From assembly GCF_041355105.1 (NCBI RefSeq), contig NZ_JBFUPK010000002.1, positions 1,494,037-1,558,036 of the forward strand: DNA of 64,000 nt, written 5' to 3'. Numbering within the stretch: position 1 is the first letter of the stretch; each line of letters starts with the position of its first letter. The notes beneath the pieces were generated by a model. That model did no database searches and was not told the origin of the DNA. It saw only the letters and a list, made by a program, of their open reading frames with translations. The DNA is from Terriglobus sp. RCC_193. GTDB taxonomy: Bacteria; Acidobacteriota; Terriglobia; Terriglobales; Acidobacteriaceae. Made by a program: the position numbers and the translations under genes. Below, one piece after another: positions 39,048-47,066 of the stretch.

Positions 39048-39075
39048 GAACGGCGGCCCCGAAGGACCGCCGTTC
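39048..39075 (-). terminator. Possible terminator after the deoxyhypusine synthase-like gene
   Basis: GAACGGCGG pairs perfectly with CCGCCGTTC around a 10-nt loop, 24 nt after the gene's stop in the minus direction. The T-tract on that strand is weak (TTCTACTTGCTTCC). Confidence 0.5.
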
Positions 39076-39098
39076 GATATTTTCCGGTTGGGATGCTC

Positions 39099-40160
39099 TT
39101 ACGCCGTGACCGGCTCCAGCACCTGCGCGAAGGCCTTGCCCGTGCGGGCTGCGAAGGCCTTCTTGTGGTATGCATAACCGGCGATCAGCGGCAGGGCAAT
39201 CGTCGCCTCGCTGTACACCATCTGCTCCCAGGTCAGGTCGACCTTGCCCCACGAAGAAGCTTCCTTCAGGGTCGAGCCGGAGAGAGCGCCGTCACGAGCG
39301 TCGGCAACCGTGATCTGGATAGCGTACTTGTGCATGGATGCTTCCACGCCCAGGATGTCCGCAGCCACCACAATGTCCTGCGCAAAATTCTTCGGCACGC
39401 CGCCGCCGATCATCAGCAGGCCCGTGGTCGGGTTCTGAATCTTCAGCTGGGTCAGCTCGTAGAAGTCCTTGCCGCTGTCAATGGAGCTCATCGGCTTGCC
39501 CTGGCGCGCGTGCTGGTGCGCCACAATGCCGAAGCCAAACGAGCAATCAGAGAATGCGGGGCAGAAGATCGGCACGTTCAGCTCATACGCCGCCAGAACG
39601 ATCGAATCTTCGTTGCCGTTCTTGGGCGTCCGGCCATTCTCAGCCAGGTACTTGCCCATTTCCTTGATGAACTCACGCGAGGAGTACACACCCGGCTTCA
39701 TGCCGTTGATGATCTTCTCGGTCGTCTCATCGCAGATGCGCAACTCTTCCTCATCGATGAACGTGTCATAGATGCGGTCGATCATCATCTCGCGCAGTTC
39801 GGCATCGCCCGCGCCGTACTTGTACTCTTCGCCGGCCACGTAGTGCTTGAAGCCGAGGGCTTCAAAGAAGTCCTGGTCGACGATGTTTGCGCCGGTGGAG
39901 ACAATCGCGTCCACCATGTTGTTGCGCAGCAGGTCGATGATGACCTGCTTCAGGCCCGCCGAGATCAGCGATCCGGCAAGGCACAGAATGACGCCGCACT
40001 CGGTATCGCGCAGCATCATGTCGTAGATCGTTGCAGCGCGTGCAAGGTCGCGGGAAGAGTACGCCATATGGTTCATGGCATCAACCAGTGCGACAACGTC
40101 ATGCTGCTTGATGTCGATGTGCTGGATCGGGTTCTGAAGGAGTTCCTGTTTCGTTGACAT
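39099..40160 (-). CDS. Deoxyhypusine synthase-family protein (NAD-dependent aminobutyl transferase-like)
   Basis: In eukaryotes and archaea the family moves an aminobutyl group from spermidine to a Lys of eIF5A; in bacteria, relatives are often homospermidine-type or of unknown function. The 353 aa have the Rossmann-like pattern with GVILCLAGSLISAGLKQVIIDLL (about 55-78), STGANIVDQDFFEALG (about 87-102), GLLMIGGGVPKNFAQD (about 250-265) and the catalytic region EASSWGKVDLTWEQMVYSEATIALP (Lys about 308), in which the active-site Lys of DHS is kept. An eIF5A homologue (a bacterial EF-P) is not seen. The gene is monocistronic, and its own promoter is not identified. Confidence 0.8.
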   Translation of the reverse strand: MSTKQELLQNPIQHIDIKQHDVVALVDAMNHMAYSSRDLARAATIYDMMLRDTECGVILCLAGSLISAGLKQVIIDLLRNNMVDAIVSTGANIVDQDFFEALGFKHYVAGEEYKYGAGDAELREMMIDRIYDTFIDEEELRICDETTEKIINGMKPGVYSSREFIKEMGKYLAENGRTPKNGNEDSIVLAAYELNVPIFCPAFSDCSFGFGIVAHQHARQGKPMSSIDSGKDFYELTQLKIQNPTTGLLMIGGGVPKNFAQDIVVAADILGVEASMHKYAIQITVADARDGALSGSTLKEASSWGKVDLTWEQMVYSEATIALPLIAGYAYHKKAFAARTGKAFAQVLEPVTA

Positions 40161-40269
40161 AACGTCTACCAGTGTATCGCGTTTTCACCAGTCGGGACGC
40201 GGGTTTTGTGAAGATTTCGTGAGTAGAAAATCGACCTTGATTTTCACCGCATCTTCGCCCATTAAGATC

Positions 40270-40304
40270 CGTCATCCTGAGCGAAGCGCAGCGCAGCCGA
40301 AGGA
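40270..40304 (-). repeat. Dispersed REP-like repeat, copy C (inverted)
   Basis: Read on the minus strand this is TCCTTCGGCTGCGCTGCGC..TTCGCTCAGGATGACG, matching the head blocks of copies A (5626) and B (15799). It lacks their long tail. It lies in the 252-nt gap between divergent genes. Confidence 0.6.
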
Positions 40305-40412
40305 CCCGCTTTCGTTTCAACGGCCTGCAATTTTGAATGAGAACAACGGGTGTATGTGCGGGAACCTGGCATCACGCGGTAGGATGCTGCACACGAGGAC
40401 AACAGCCCAAAG

Positions 40413-41660
40413 ATGAATCGTCGTAACTTTCTCGGAAACGCCACACTTGCCGCCATCGCACCAGCATTTGCCCACGCACAGAGCGTACCCAATGCCGGCA
40501 GCGCAGCCAACACACGAGAGCAATGGCTCAACTGGGTCGAGAAAGTTTCTGAGCCTGTTCTGCAAGCGCTGTCCCGCCGTGAACTACGCAAGACCATGCC
40601 AGTGGAAGCCGTTGCGGGTCACGAAGCAGAACGCGCTATCGGCACACATCTTGAAGCACTGGGGCGATTGATGATGGGCCTCGCACCCTGGCTGGAACTC
40701 GGTCCTGCACCGGGTGAAAGCACACGCGAAACGAAACTTCGCGATCGTTATCGAATGATGGCAAAGGAAGCCATTGCATCCGCGGTCGATCCCGCATCGC
40801 CGGATTACATGCGCTTCGGCGACTCATCGCAAACAGTTGTGGACGCATCCTTCCTCGCACTTGCCATGTTGCGCGCACCCAAGCAACTCATTGACATGAT
40901 GACGCCGAAGACGAAGCAACAACTCATCGCAGCAATGATCGCGGAACGCAAGGTGCTGACCGGCCTGAACAACTGGGTGCTGTTCTCTGCAATGGATGAA
41001 GCGCTGCTCTTCCGTCTTGGAGCCGATTACGACAAGATGCGCATAGCCTACGCGCTTAATTCGCTGCATAGCTGGTACAAGGGCGACGGCCTTTATGGTG
41101 ACGGTCCGGACTTCCATGCGGACAACTACAACAGCTACGTGATGCAGCCCTATCTGCTGATGTTGATGCAGGTGTTGGGTGATGAAGCCGCTGCATGGAA
41201 ATCCATGCGACCGGAGATTGAAAAACACGCCACACGCTATGCAGCGATCCAGGAACGCATGATCGGCCTGGACGGAACTTTCCCGGTGCTGGGCCGTTCC
41301 ATCACCTATCGCGCAGGCGCATTCCAGTTGCTTGCAGATGCTTCATTGCGTGGCTTGTTGGACGAACACGTAAAACCCGCGCAGGTACGTGGAGCGCTTA
41401 CCGCTGTGCAGCATCGGACGCTGGACGCTGCAGGTACATTCGATAGCAAAGGCTGGCTGCAGATCGGCCTTGCAGGCCATCAGCCATCACTCGGCGAAAC
41501 CTATATCTCCACCGGCAGTTTGTATCTGTGCAGCGCCGCGTGGCTGCCGTTAGGCCTGCCGCATACACATCCCTTCTGGTCCGATGCGGATGCTCCGTGG
41601 ACACAGAAGAAGGTGTGGGCGGGAGATGATCTTCCCGCCGATCACGCGATTACCGGATAA
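40413..41660 (+). CDS. Tat-exported DUF2264 protein
   Basis: The 415-aa product begins MNRRNFLGNATLAAIAPAFAHAQ, a short Tat-like signal (RRNF), so it is exported folded. The body is helical with conserved aromatic/acidic blocks (YKGDGLYGDGPDFHADNYNSYVMQPY, AGHQPSLGETYISTGSLYLCSAAWLPLGLP) that fit the DUF2264 family, found in polysaccharide-degradation contexts in Bacteroidetes and Acidobacteria; its fold is an (alpha/alpha)6 barrel as in lyases and unsaturated-glucuronyl hydrolases. The GH1 gene that follows, on the opposite strand, supports a carbohydrate role, but the two are convergent. Catalytic residues were not assigned. Confidence 0.75.
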   Translation: MNRRNFLGNATLAAIAPAFAHAQSVPNAGSAANTREQWLNWVEKVSEPVLQALSRRELRKTMPVEAVAGHEAERAIGTHLEALGRLMMGLAPWLELGPAPGESTRETKLRDRYRMMAKEAIASAVDPASPDYMRFGDSSQTVVDASFLALAMLRAPKQLIDMMTPKTKQQLIAAMIAERKVLTGLNNWVLFSAMDEALLFRLGADYDKMRIAYALNSLHSWYKGDGLYGDGPDFHADNYNSYVMQPYLLMLMQVLGDEAAAWKSMRPEIEKHATRYAAIQERMIGLDGTFPVLGRSITYRAGAFQLLADASLRGLLDEHVKPAQVRGALTAVQHRTLDAAGTFDSKGWLQIGLAGHQPSLGETYISTGSLYLCSAAWLPLGLPHTHPFWSDADAPWTQKKVWAGDDLPADHAITG

Positions 41661-41661
41661 C

Positions 41662-43119
41662 TTATAGCGCGTTTTTAGCAATTACATTCTTATAGAAATC
41701 GCTGCTTAGTTTCGGCGTCCGCTTCTGTGTCTTGAAATCAACATAAGTAATGCCAAAGCGTTTGTCATAACCATCGGCCCACTCGTAGTTATCCAGCAGA
41801 CTCCACAGGAAGTAACCCTTCACTGGAATACCTTCGCTGACAGCACGTTGCAGATGCATCAGGTAGTTGCGCAGATACATTACGCGATCCGTGTCATAGA
41901 CGTGGCCATCGCCTGCGACCACGTCAGCAGAAGAGCAGCCGTTTTCCGTAATGTAGATTTCATTGACGCCGAATGCTTCGTGTACCAGCTTCGGTGCCCA
42001 GTACAGTGCATCGGGGCCAATCGTAAGCCACGGGCTTTCCATGTGCGGATATGAAGCCGGAGCACCGACAATGTCGAAGCCAACTTCATTGTTCACGGCG
42101 CGTGCATACGTTGGCGTGTAGATATTCAACCCCTGAAAGTCTAGCGGTGAGCCAATGGCTTTCATCTCATCCGGAGTGAACTTCGGAGCGTCGGCACCCA
42201 ACGTCTTCAGGTAATGATCGGTGTATTTGCCGGTACGCATCACGGTTAGATATCCGGCGTTCTGCTCCACCATTGCCTTGCGCGCGGCAGCTACATGTTC
42301 GGGGGCGTCGTATACGGGCACAATTGCCTGCAGATTTTCTGCCGCGCCCACCTTTGCCTTCGGCGCTGCTGCCCGCACCGCTCCGACAGACAATCCATGC
42401 CCCAGCACTGCATGATGTCGTACCTGCGCCAGTTCGCCACGCGACAATTTCAATCCGGGCGCATGGACACCATTTCCATAACCGAGCTCTACAAACGTCC
42501 AAATCTCATTCATGGTCATGAAGTTTGAGCAGAGATCGCTGAGTTTGCCCGCGGTGTAACCCGCATAATCCGCGAAGAGTTTCGCGGTGTCATGGTTGCG
42601 CCATCCGCCTTTGTCTTCCAGCGCCTGCGGCAGGTCCCAGTGATACAGCGTGCAATATGGTTCAATGCCTGCGGCATGCAGCGCTTCGCAGAACTTGCGA
42701 TAGTGATCGACACCCTTTTGATTTACCTGCCCGCTACCGGTGGGGTAGATGCGTGACCACGCAATGGAAAACCGGCATGTCTTCAGGCCAAGGTCTTTCA
42801 TCAGGGCAATGTCTTCGGGGTAGCGATGGTAGCTGTCGGTCGACACGTCGCCCGTATCGCCGTTATGCGTCTTCCCGGGCGTATGGCTGAAGGTGTCCCA
42901 GATGCTGGGGCCGCGGCCATCTTCGTTGACCGCACCTTCCACCTGATACGAAGCAGTTGCGGACCCCCACAGAAATCCCTTGGGAAACTGAAGCCCTGCA
43001 GCATGTGCTGTGTGTTGTGGCTGTCCCATGTCCGCGAAGAGGCGGAGAGGAGAAGCGGATGCGGCTGCAAAAAGACCTGCGAGTTTTCCAAATCCACGGC
43101 GAGAGATACGGTACGGCAT
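41662..43119 (-). CDS. Tat-exported beta-glucosidase, GH1
   Basis: Retaining beta-glycosidase. The 485-aa product from the ATG at 43119 starts with a twin-arginine signal (MPYRISRRGFGKLAGLFAAASASP). The mature part begins with the GH1 signature FPKGFLWGSATASYQVEGA (about 43-61). The acid/base Glu is in TMNEIWTFVELGYGNG (about 210) and the nucleophile in EIYITENGCSS (about 395). An upstream extension to 43311 in the same frame is rejected because it lacks an ATG and reads as nonsense. A 50-aa membrane peptide is encoded just upstream (43211-43363) and overlaps that extension. A GAAAGGGGTTC ribosome-binding site precedes the ATG. Substrate (cellobiose-, aryl- or galactosides) is open. Confidence 0.92.
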   Translation of the reverse strand: MPYRISRRGFGKLAGLFAAASASPLRLFADMGQPQHTAHAAGLQFPKGFLWGSATASYQVEGAVNEDGRGPSIWDTFSHTPGKTHNGDTGDVSTDSYHRYPEDIALMKDLGLKTCRFSIAWSRIYPTGSGQVNQKGVDHYRKFCEALHAAGIEPYCTLYHWDLPQALEDKGGWRNHDTAKLFADYAGYTAGKLSDLCSNFMTMNEIWTFVELGYGNGVHAPGLKLSRGELAQVRHHAVLGHGLSVGAVRAAAPKAKVGAAENLQAIVPVYDAPEHVAAARKAMVEQNAGYLTVMRTGKYTDHYLKTLGADAPKFTPDEMKAIGSPLDFQGLNIYTPTYARAVNNEVGFDIVGAPASYPHMESPWLTIGPDALYWAPKLVHEAFGVNEIYITENGCSSADVVAGDGHVYDTDRVMYLRNYLMHLQRAVSEGIPVKGYFLWSLLDNYEWADGYDKRFGITYVDFKTQKRTPKLSSDFYKNVIAKNAL

Positions 43120-43210
43120 GGGAAAGAACCCCTTTCGGAAAAACTTCCTGGTGTCGATAGTAGACCCGCACCCAGCCGTACCGTGTGCTGCTTGTTTCTT
43201 ACCGGAATTT

Positions 43211-43363
43211 TTAGAGCGGTAGCGACTGACTTTGGCTCGTCGTACAGGATGTATGCGCACGCTCATGTGGCGCGTGCTGTGACGGCCGAGTGAGGAGCAT
43301 GAGTGCGCCAAGAATCAGTGCAAGCGGAAGCGCGTAGTTGTGAAAACGGAATGGTGTGTTCAT
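43211..43363 (-). CDS. Small membrane protein, 50 aa
   Basis: Unknown. From the ATG at 43363 it reads MNTPFRFHNYALPLALILGALMLL and then a polar tail (TRPSQHAPHERAHTSC..). One hydrophobic helix (about 10-25) suggests a membrane peptide. A Shine-Dalgarno-like GAAGGAC lies about 10 nt before the start. It is 91 nt before the GH1 start on the same strand and could be a leader peptide. Support is limited to ribosome-binding site, length and the hydrophobic helix. Confidence 0.4.
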   Translation of the reverse strand: MNTPFRFHNYALPLALILGALMLLTRPSQHAPHERAHTSCTTSQSQSLPL

Positions 43364-43463
43364 GATGTGTTGTCCTTCAGAAAATATGTTTTGAAGACAG
43401 TAGGGGGCTGGCGTGCAGTTATTGCGACTGCCGCAGGAGCGATGCCGGAAAAGAGTTGGTGGA

Positions 43464-43655
43464 TTAGTCGACGGTAAAGATTTTTTCGATGGTCAAACCG
43501 AAAAGCTTGGCAATGCGGAAGGCCAGCGGGAGCGACGGGTCATATTTGCCGGTTTCAATAGCGTTCACACTCTGCCGCGATACCTCAAGCTGCTCGGCAA
43601 GATACGCCTGCGACCACCCACGTTCCGCTCGTAAATCGCGGAGACGATTATTCAT
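43464..43655 (-). CDS. Small Cro/C1-type HTH regulator, 63 aa
   Basis: The 63 aa are one helix-turn-helix domain: MNNRLRDLRAERGWSQAYLAEQLEVSRQSVNAIETGKYDPSLPLAFRIAKLF, with the recognition helix in SRQSVNAIE (about 26-34). This size and the GWSQ-(A/Q)-LA pattern match stand-alone XRE regulators that pair with a small membrane protein. It overlaps the preceding membrane-protein gene by 8 nt (43648-43655), so both are translated from one transcript. Likely autoregulation is through a perfect palindrome upstream of the pair (44130-44141). Confidence 0.88.
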   Translation of the reverse strand: MNNRLRDLRAERGWSQAYLAEQLEVSRQSVNAIETGKYDPSLPLAFRIAKLFGLTIEKIFTVD

Positions 43656-44073
43656 CTTCTGCTCCGCGGTTCGTCATGGAATGAAAGCCCTGCACCAGGC
43701 CAACCGTGATCCAGAAGGCAATGAATTCCGTAAACGTCGGCAGTTGTGTATCCACGCCATAGCTGCGCAGAAAGCCGGAAAAAACGGAGAGTGAAAGCGC
43801 CACACCCGTAGCCGACAGCAGACTGCGCACAATCATGTCGCGTTGATACTCATCTTTCTCGTCCTTCAAGTAACGCGCCACAATGTACGCAAGGCAGAGA
43901 ATGGGAATGGTTGGCAGGGCAGCGGCCAGGAACAGATGCCATCCCTTGGGATGCCAGTGGTTCACCATGATGCGCGATGACATGACCAGGCCGACATATG
44001 ACATCATTACCCCGAACGTGCCTTGCTGATAGCGACGCTTCGCAGGATTCGTGTTTCCAGAACAGAACATCAT
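43648..44073 (-). CDS. Small integral membrane protein, partner of the HTH regulator
   Basis: The 141-aa product from the ATG at 44073 has about four transmembrane segments (about 20-36, 45-66, 82-104 and 118-135) and a basic cytoplasmic loop between helices 2 and 3 (ARYLKDEKDEYQRDMIVRS). It is not recognised beyond being typical of membrane partners encoded beside HTH regulators of this size. AAGGAG lies 8 nt before the ATG; a second ATG follows at once (44070). It is first in the operon and overlaps the regulator gene by 8 nt. It may sense membrane or ligand state and pass it to the regulator, which is inference. Confidence 0.7.
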   Translation of the reverse strand: MMFCSGNTNPAKRRYQQGTFGVMMSYVGLVMSSRIMVNHWHPKGWHLFLAAALPTIPILCLAYIVARYLKDEKDEYQRDMIVRSLLSATGVALSLSVFSGFLRSYGVDTQLPTFTEFIAFWITVGLVQGFHSMTNRGAEDE

Positions 44074-44117
44074 TGTGTTTTCTCCTTCACTCGATACATC
44101 AGAGCGGCCGATCCCTG

Positions 44118-44166
44118 ATGACAAGTAAACTTTACGTAAAGGATGCTTGTCATGTCAAGCATCCTT
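44118..44166 (-). promoter_or_regulatory. Promoter with palindromic operator for the membrane protein-HTH operon
   Basis: On the minus strand TTGACA (44153-44158), an 18-nt spacer and TAAAGT (44129-44134). The -10 is covered by the perfect palindrome CTTTACGTAAAG (44130-44141). Next to it AAGGATGCTTG (44139-44149) and CAAGCATCCTT (44156-44166) form a perfect inverted repeat of 11 bp. Two dyads over one promoter fit repressor binding. pncB is transcribed divergently from the other side. Confidence 0.6.
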
Positions 44167-44229
44167 GTCAAAATATTTTCGTTCTGATTTTGCGACCCTT
44201 CTGCGCTTGCTACCCTCATAAGGACAGCC

Positions 44230-45615
44230 ATGATCATTAACTTCTCTGAGCGTGCGCATAACCATAACTGGGACCTGGACCCCATCGTGCGTTCGCTGCT
44301 CGATACGGATTTCTACAAGCTGCTGATGCTGCAGTTCATCTGGAAGCATTTTCGCGATACGCGGGTGACCTTCAGCCTGCACAATCGCAATCACAAATTC
44401 CGCCTGGCCGAGATGATTCCGCGCGAGGCTGTGATCGCGCAGTTGGATCATGTGAAGAAGCTGCGCTATCGCAAGAGCGAAATGATCTGGCTTGCGGGCA
44501 ACACATTTTATGGAACACGCGGCATCTTTGAGCCTGCATTTCTCGAATGGCTCGAGAAGGACTTCGCGCTCTGCGACTATCACCTGTCCGAACGTGATGG
44601 TCAGTTTGAACTGAGCTTTGAAGGTTCATGGATCAGCGTGACCATGTGGGAGATCTATGCGCTCTCCATCCTCAACGAGTTGAAGACGCGTGCGGCGTTG
44701 AAGGGCATGAGCGAGTTTGAACTCGACATCCTTTACGCACGCGCAAAGACGCGTCTCTGGGGCAAGATCGAACAACTGCGCAATGTCCCGGGCCTGGCTG
44801 TGGCAGACTTTGGAACACGCCGTCGCCATTCCTTCCTGTGGCAGGAGTTTGTGGTGGAGGCGATGCATTCCGAACTGGGGGCGGCCTTCACCGGCACCAG
44901 CAATACGTTCCTTGCTTACAAACACGACATGGAAGCCATCGGCACCAACGCGCATGAATTGCCGATGGCGCTTGCAGCGGTTGCCACAAACGATGAAGAA
45001 CTGAAGGCATCGCAATACCGCATCCTGGAGTTGTGGCAGCAGACGTATCACGGCGCGTTGCGTGTGATGTTGCCGGATACGTATGGCACCACGCAGTTCC
45101 TGCAACATGCGCCAGACTGGGTGGCGGACTGGACCGGCCAGCGTGTCGATTCGAAGGACCCGTTCGTGGCGGGTGATGAGTACATCACATGGCTTGCATC
45201 GCGCGGGAAAGACCCCAAGACAAAGTTGCTGATTGCAAGCGATGGTCTGGATGTGCAGACCATCCTTAGCCTTCATGCGTATTTCTCTGGAATCGTCGCG
45301 CCCGGCGTCAGTGTGCGCGACTTCCGCAGCGCAGCGGATTTCCTCGATACACGCAAGTGGCGTCCAGAGCGGCGCATCCGTTTCTCTGCTGGTTGGGGAA
45401 CATTGTTAACGAATGATTTTCGCGACTGCCATCCACGCAGTGAAGATGCTTTGGAACCCATCTCACTTGTCTGCAAACTCACATCTGCAAACGGATTCCC
45501 ATCCGTGAAGCTTTCTGACAACTACGAGAAAGCAAGCGGTCCGCCGGAACTGGTCGAACATTATCGCCAGGTCTTTGGTCTTGCGGGGATCAGTCGCATT
45601 CCCATCGTGGTGTAG
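44230..45615 (+). CDS. pncB: Nicotinate phosphoribosyltransferase
   Basis: NAD-salvage enzyme: nicotinate + PRPP + ATP to nicotinate mononucleotide. The 461-aa product starts INFSERAHNHNWDLDPIVRSLLDTDFYKLLMLQFIWKHF, with the PncB-type LLDTDFYK motif, and has VADFGTRRRHSFLWQEFVVEAMHS (about 195-220), FTGTSNTFLAYKHDMEAIGTNAHELPM (about 225-250) and LIASDGLDVQTI (about 335). AAGGACAGCC precedes the ATG at 44230. It is monocistronic, divergent from the HTH operon, and its promoter may share the palindromic region. Confidence 0.93.
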   Translation: MIINFSERAHNHNWDLDPIVRSLLDTDFYKLLMLQFIWKHFRDTRVTFSLHNRNHKFRLAEMIPREAVIAQLDHVKKLRYRKSEMIWLAGNTFYGTRGIFEPAFLEWLEKDFALCDYHLSERDGQFELSFEGSWISVTMWEIYALSILNELKTRAALKGMSEFELDILYARAKTRLWGKIEQLRNVPGLAVADFGTRRRHSFLWQEFVVEAMHSELGAAFTGTSNTFLAYKHDMEAIGTNAHELPMALAAVATNDEELKASQYRILELWQQTYHGALRVMLPDTYGTTQFLQHAPDWVADWTGQRVDSKDPFVAGDEYITWLASRGKDPKTKLLIASDGLDVQTILSLHAYFSGIVAPGVSVRDFRSAADFLDTRKWRPERRIRFSAGWGTLLTNDFRDCHPRSEDALEPISLVCKLTSANGFPSVKLSDNYEKASGPPELVEHYRQVFGLAGISRIPIVV

Positions 45616-45621
45616 CTGACG

Positions 45622-46161
45622 CTAATGCGCCATGCGAGGCTTGCGTGCGGCGCGTTCCAGAATGCGCGTCAGCAACGCTGCTAGCGCTGGAGTTAAGACA
45701 ACGGCCATGACGGCCCACAGGACCAGCGCATGCCACTCCCATGTCCACAGTGTGCGCAGCAGATCCAGCGGATGCGTTTTCACCATCTGCAGTATTTCTG
45801 CTGGTTGCAGCGGCAGCGGTCCCATGCCAAACACCAGCGAGCCTGCCTGAAGAAAAGGCAACAGCAAGAGAATCTGAAACGGATAGGCGCTGTGGGTGCC
45901 AAGCTGTGATGCGGGATGGTTCAGGCGGAACAGGTGCGAAACAGCGATGGTCAGCACCGTCGTGGAACCGATCACAGGATTAATGCCGATGATGAAACCG
46001 ATCGTCAGGCTCCATGCCAGGCGTTTGGGCGAGGCTCCTCGACGAAGCAGTCGCACCACGGGCGAGATGATGGTTCGCCGAAGCCATGAGTGCCGCACAT
46101 CCTGAGCAACTGTAATCACCTGCGACAGACTACAGGAAAATAACTGCGGGTTGTGATTCAT
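45622..46161 (-). CDS. DUF2062 membrane protein
   Basis: The 179-aa product shows the DUF2062 pattern, SPKRLAWSLTIGFIIGINPVIGSTTVLTIAVSHLFRLN (about 43-80), and two or three further hydrophobic helices. The family's role is not established; members are often near glycosyltransferase or lipid genes. The N-terminus (about 1-25) is soluble and Arg-containing. It is convergent with pncB (6 nt between stops). Confidence 0.75.
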   Translation of the reverse strand: MNHNPQLFSCSLSQVITVAQDVRHSWLRRTIISPVVRLLRRGASPKRLAWSLTIGFIIGINPVIGSTTVLTIAVSHLFRLNHPASQLGTHSAYPFQILLLLPFLQAGSLVFGMGPLPLQPAEILQMVKTHPLDLLRTLWTWEWHALVLWAVMAVVLTPALAALLTRILERAARKPRMAH

Positions 46162-46274
46162 CGTTCGCTTACACAGGCGTCCCTGTACTTTTACATTCTG
46201 TTTCCAAACTGTTCTTACAGCCGCGCCACACTTGATTGCAGTACGTCAAAGAACGCTGCACTGCCGGAGCCGCT

Positions 46275-47066
46275 ATGTCGACCAGTGTCCTTGTCTCTCC
46301 TGTCTCCGCGTATCCGTTTTCTGCGGTCGAAACGCCATCCCCAGTCATTGCAGAGTTTGGCGCTTATCGTGCGCGTCTCGCAGCCACCACGGATGATCGT
46401 CTTGCCGCCTATCGCCTTCGCTTCCTCGTGTTTAACGTGGAATTAAATGAAGGTCTGGCAGCGTCCTATGCCACCGGCTATGACATGGACCAGTTTGATG
46501 ATGTCTGCGATCACCTGATTGTGGAACATGCCGGGACAGGCGAGATCATCGGCACGTATCGTCTGCAAAGCGGTGATGTTGCAGCGCAATACTTTGGCTA
46601 TTACTCCGAGCAGGAATTCGACTTCTCTCCCTATGAAGAGATGCGTTCCAGCGTACTGGAACTGGGCCGCGCCTGCGTGCATCGCGATCATCGTTCGCCA
46701 GAGGTGTTGAATCTGCTGTGGAAGGGCATCATGCGCTATGCGAAGTCGCGTGGCCTGCGTTATCTCATGGGCTGTTGCTCGCTGACCTCTCAGTGTGCGG
46801 AGGAAGGAACAGCAGTGTTTCGAGCACTGGAACCGCACCTGATTGAGTCTTCCCTGATGACGGTGCCGACAAAAGCATTTGCCATGTCTATGCGCGAAGG
46901 TGTGGAGACGATGCAGGAACCGCCGCGTCTGCTGCGTGCGTATCTTGCTGTGGGTGCGCGCATCTGCTCCACGCCTGCGATTGATTGCAGCTTCGGCACC
47001 ATTGACTTCCTTACACTGCTCGACCTGGAGACGATGCACCCACGCATCGCACGGCGCTATCTGTGA
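46275..47066 (+). CDS. olsB: Ornithine N-acyltransferase OlsB-like (GNAT acyltransferase)
   Basis: Adds a 3-hydroxyacyl group from ACP to the alpha-amine of ornithine, first step of ornithine-lipid synthesis. The 263-aa product from the ATG at 46275 has the family blocks LAAYRLRFLVFNVELNEG (about 39-56), DQFDDVCDHLIVEHAGTGEIIGTYRLQSGD (about 72-101), ELGRACVHRDHRSPEVLNLLWKGIMRYAKSRG (about 133-164) and LMGCCSLTSQ. The next gene, an acyltransferase of the PlsC type, starts on its stop codon (GTGA overlap), giving the classical olsB-olsA pair. Ornithine lipids replace phospholipids under phosphate limitation and change acid resistance. Confidence 0.82.
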   Translation: MSTSVLVSPVSAYPFSAVETPSPVIAEFGAYRARLAATTDDRLAAYRLRFLVFNVELNEGLAASYATGYDMDQFDDVCDHLIVEHAGTGEIIGTYRLQSGDVAAQYFGYYSEQEFDFSPYEEMRSSVLELGRACVHRDHRSPEVLNLLWKGIMRYAKSRGLRYLMGCCSLTSQCAEEGTAVFRALEPHLIESSLMTVPTKAFAMSMREGVETMQEPPRLLRAYLAVGARICSTPAIDCSFGTIDFLTLLDLETMHPRIARRYL

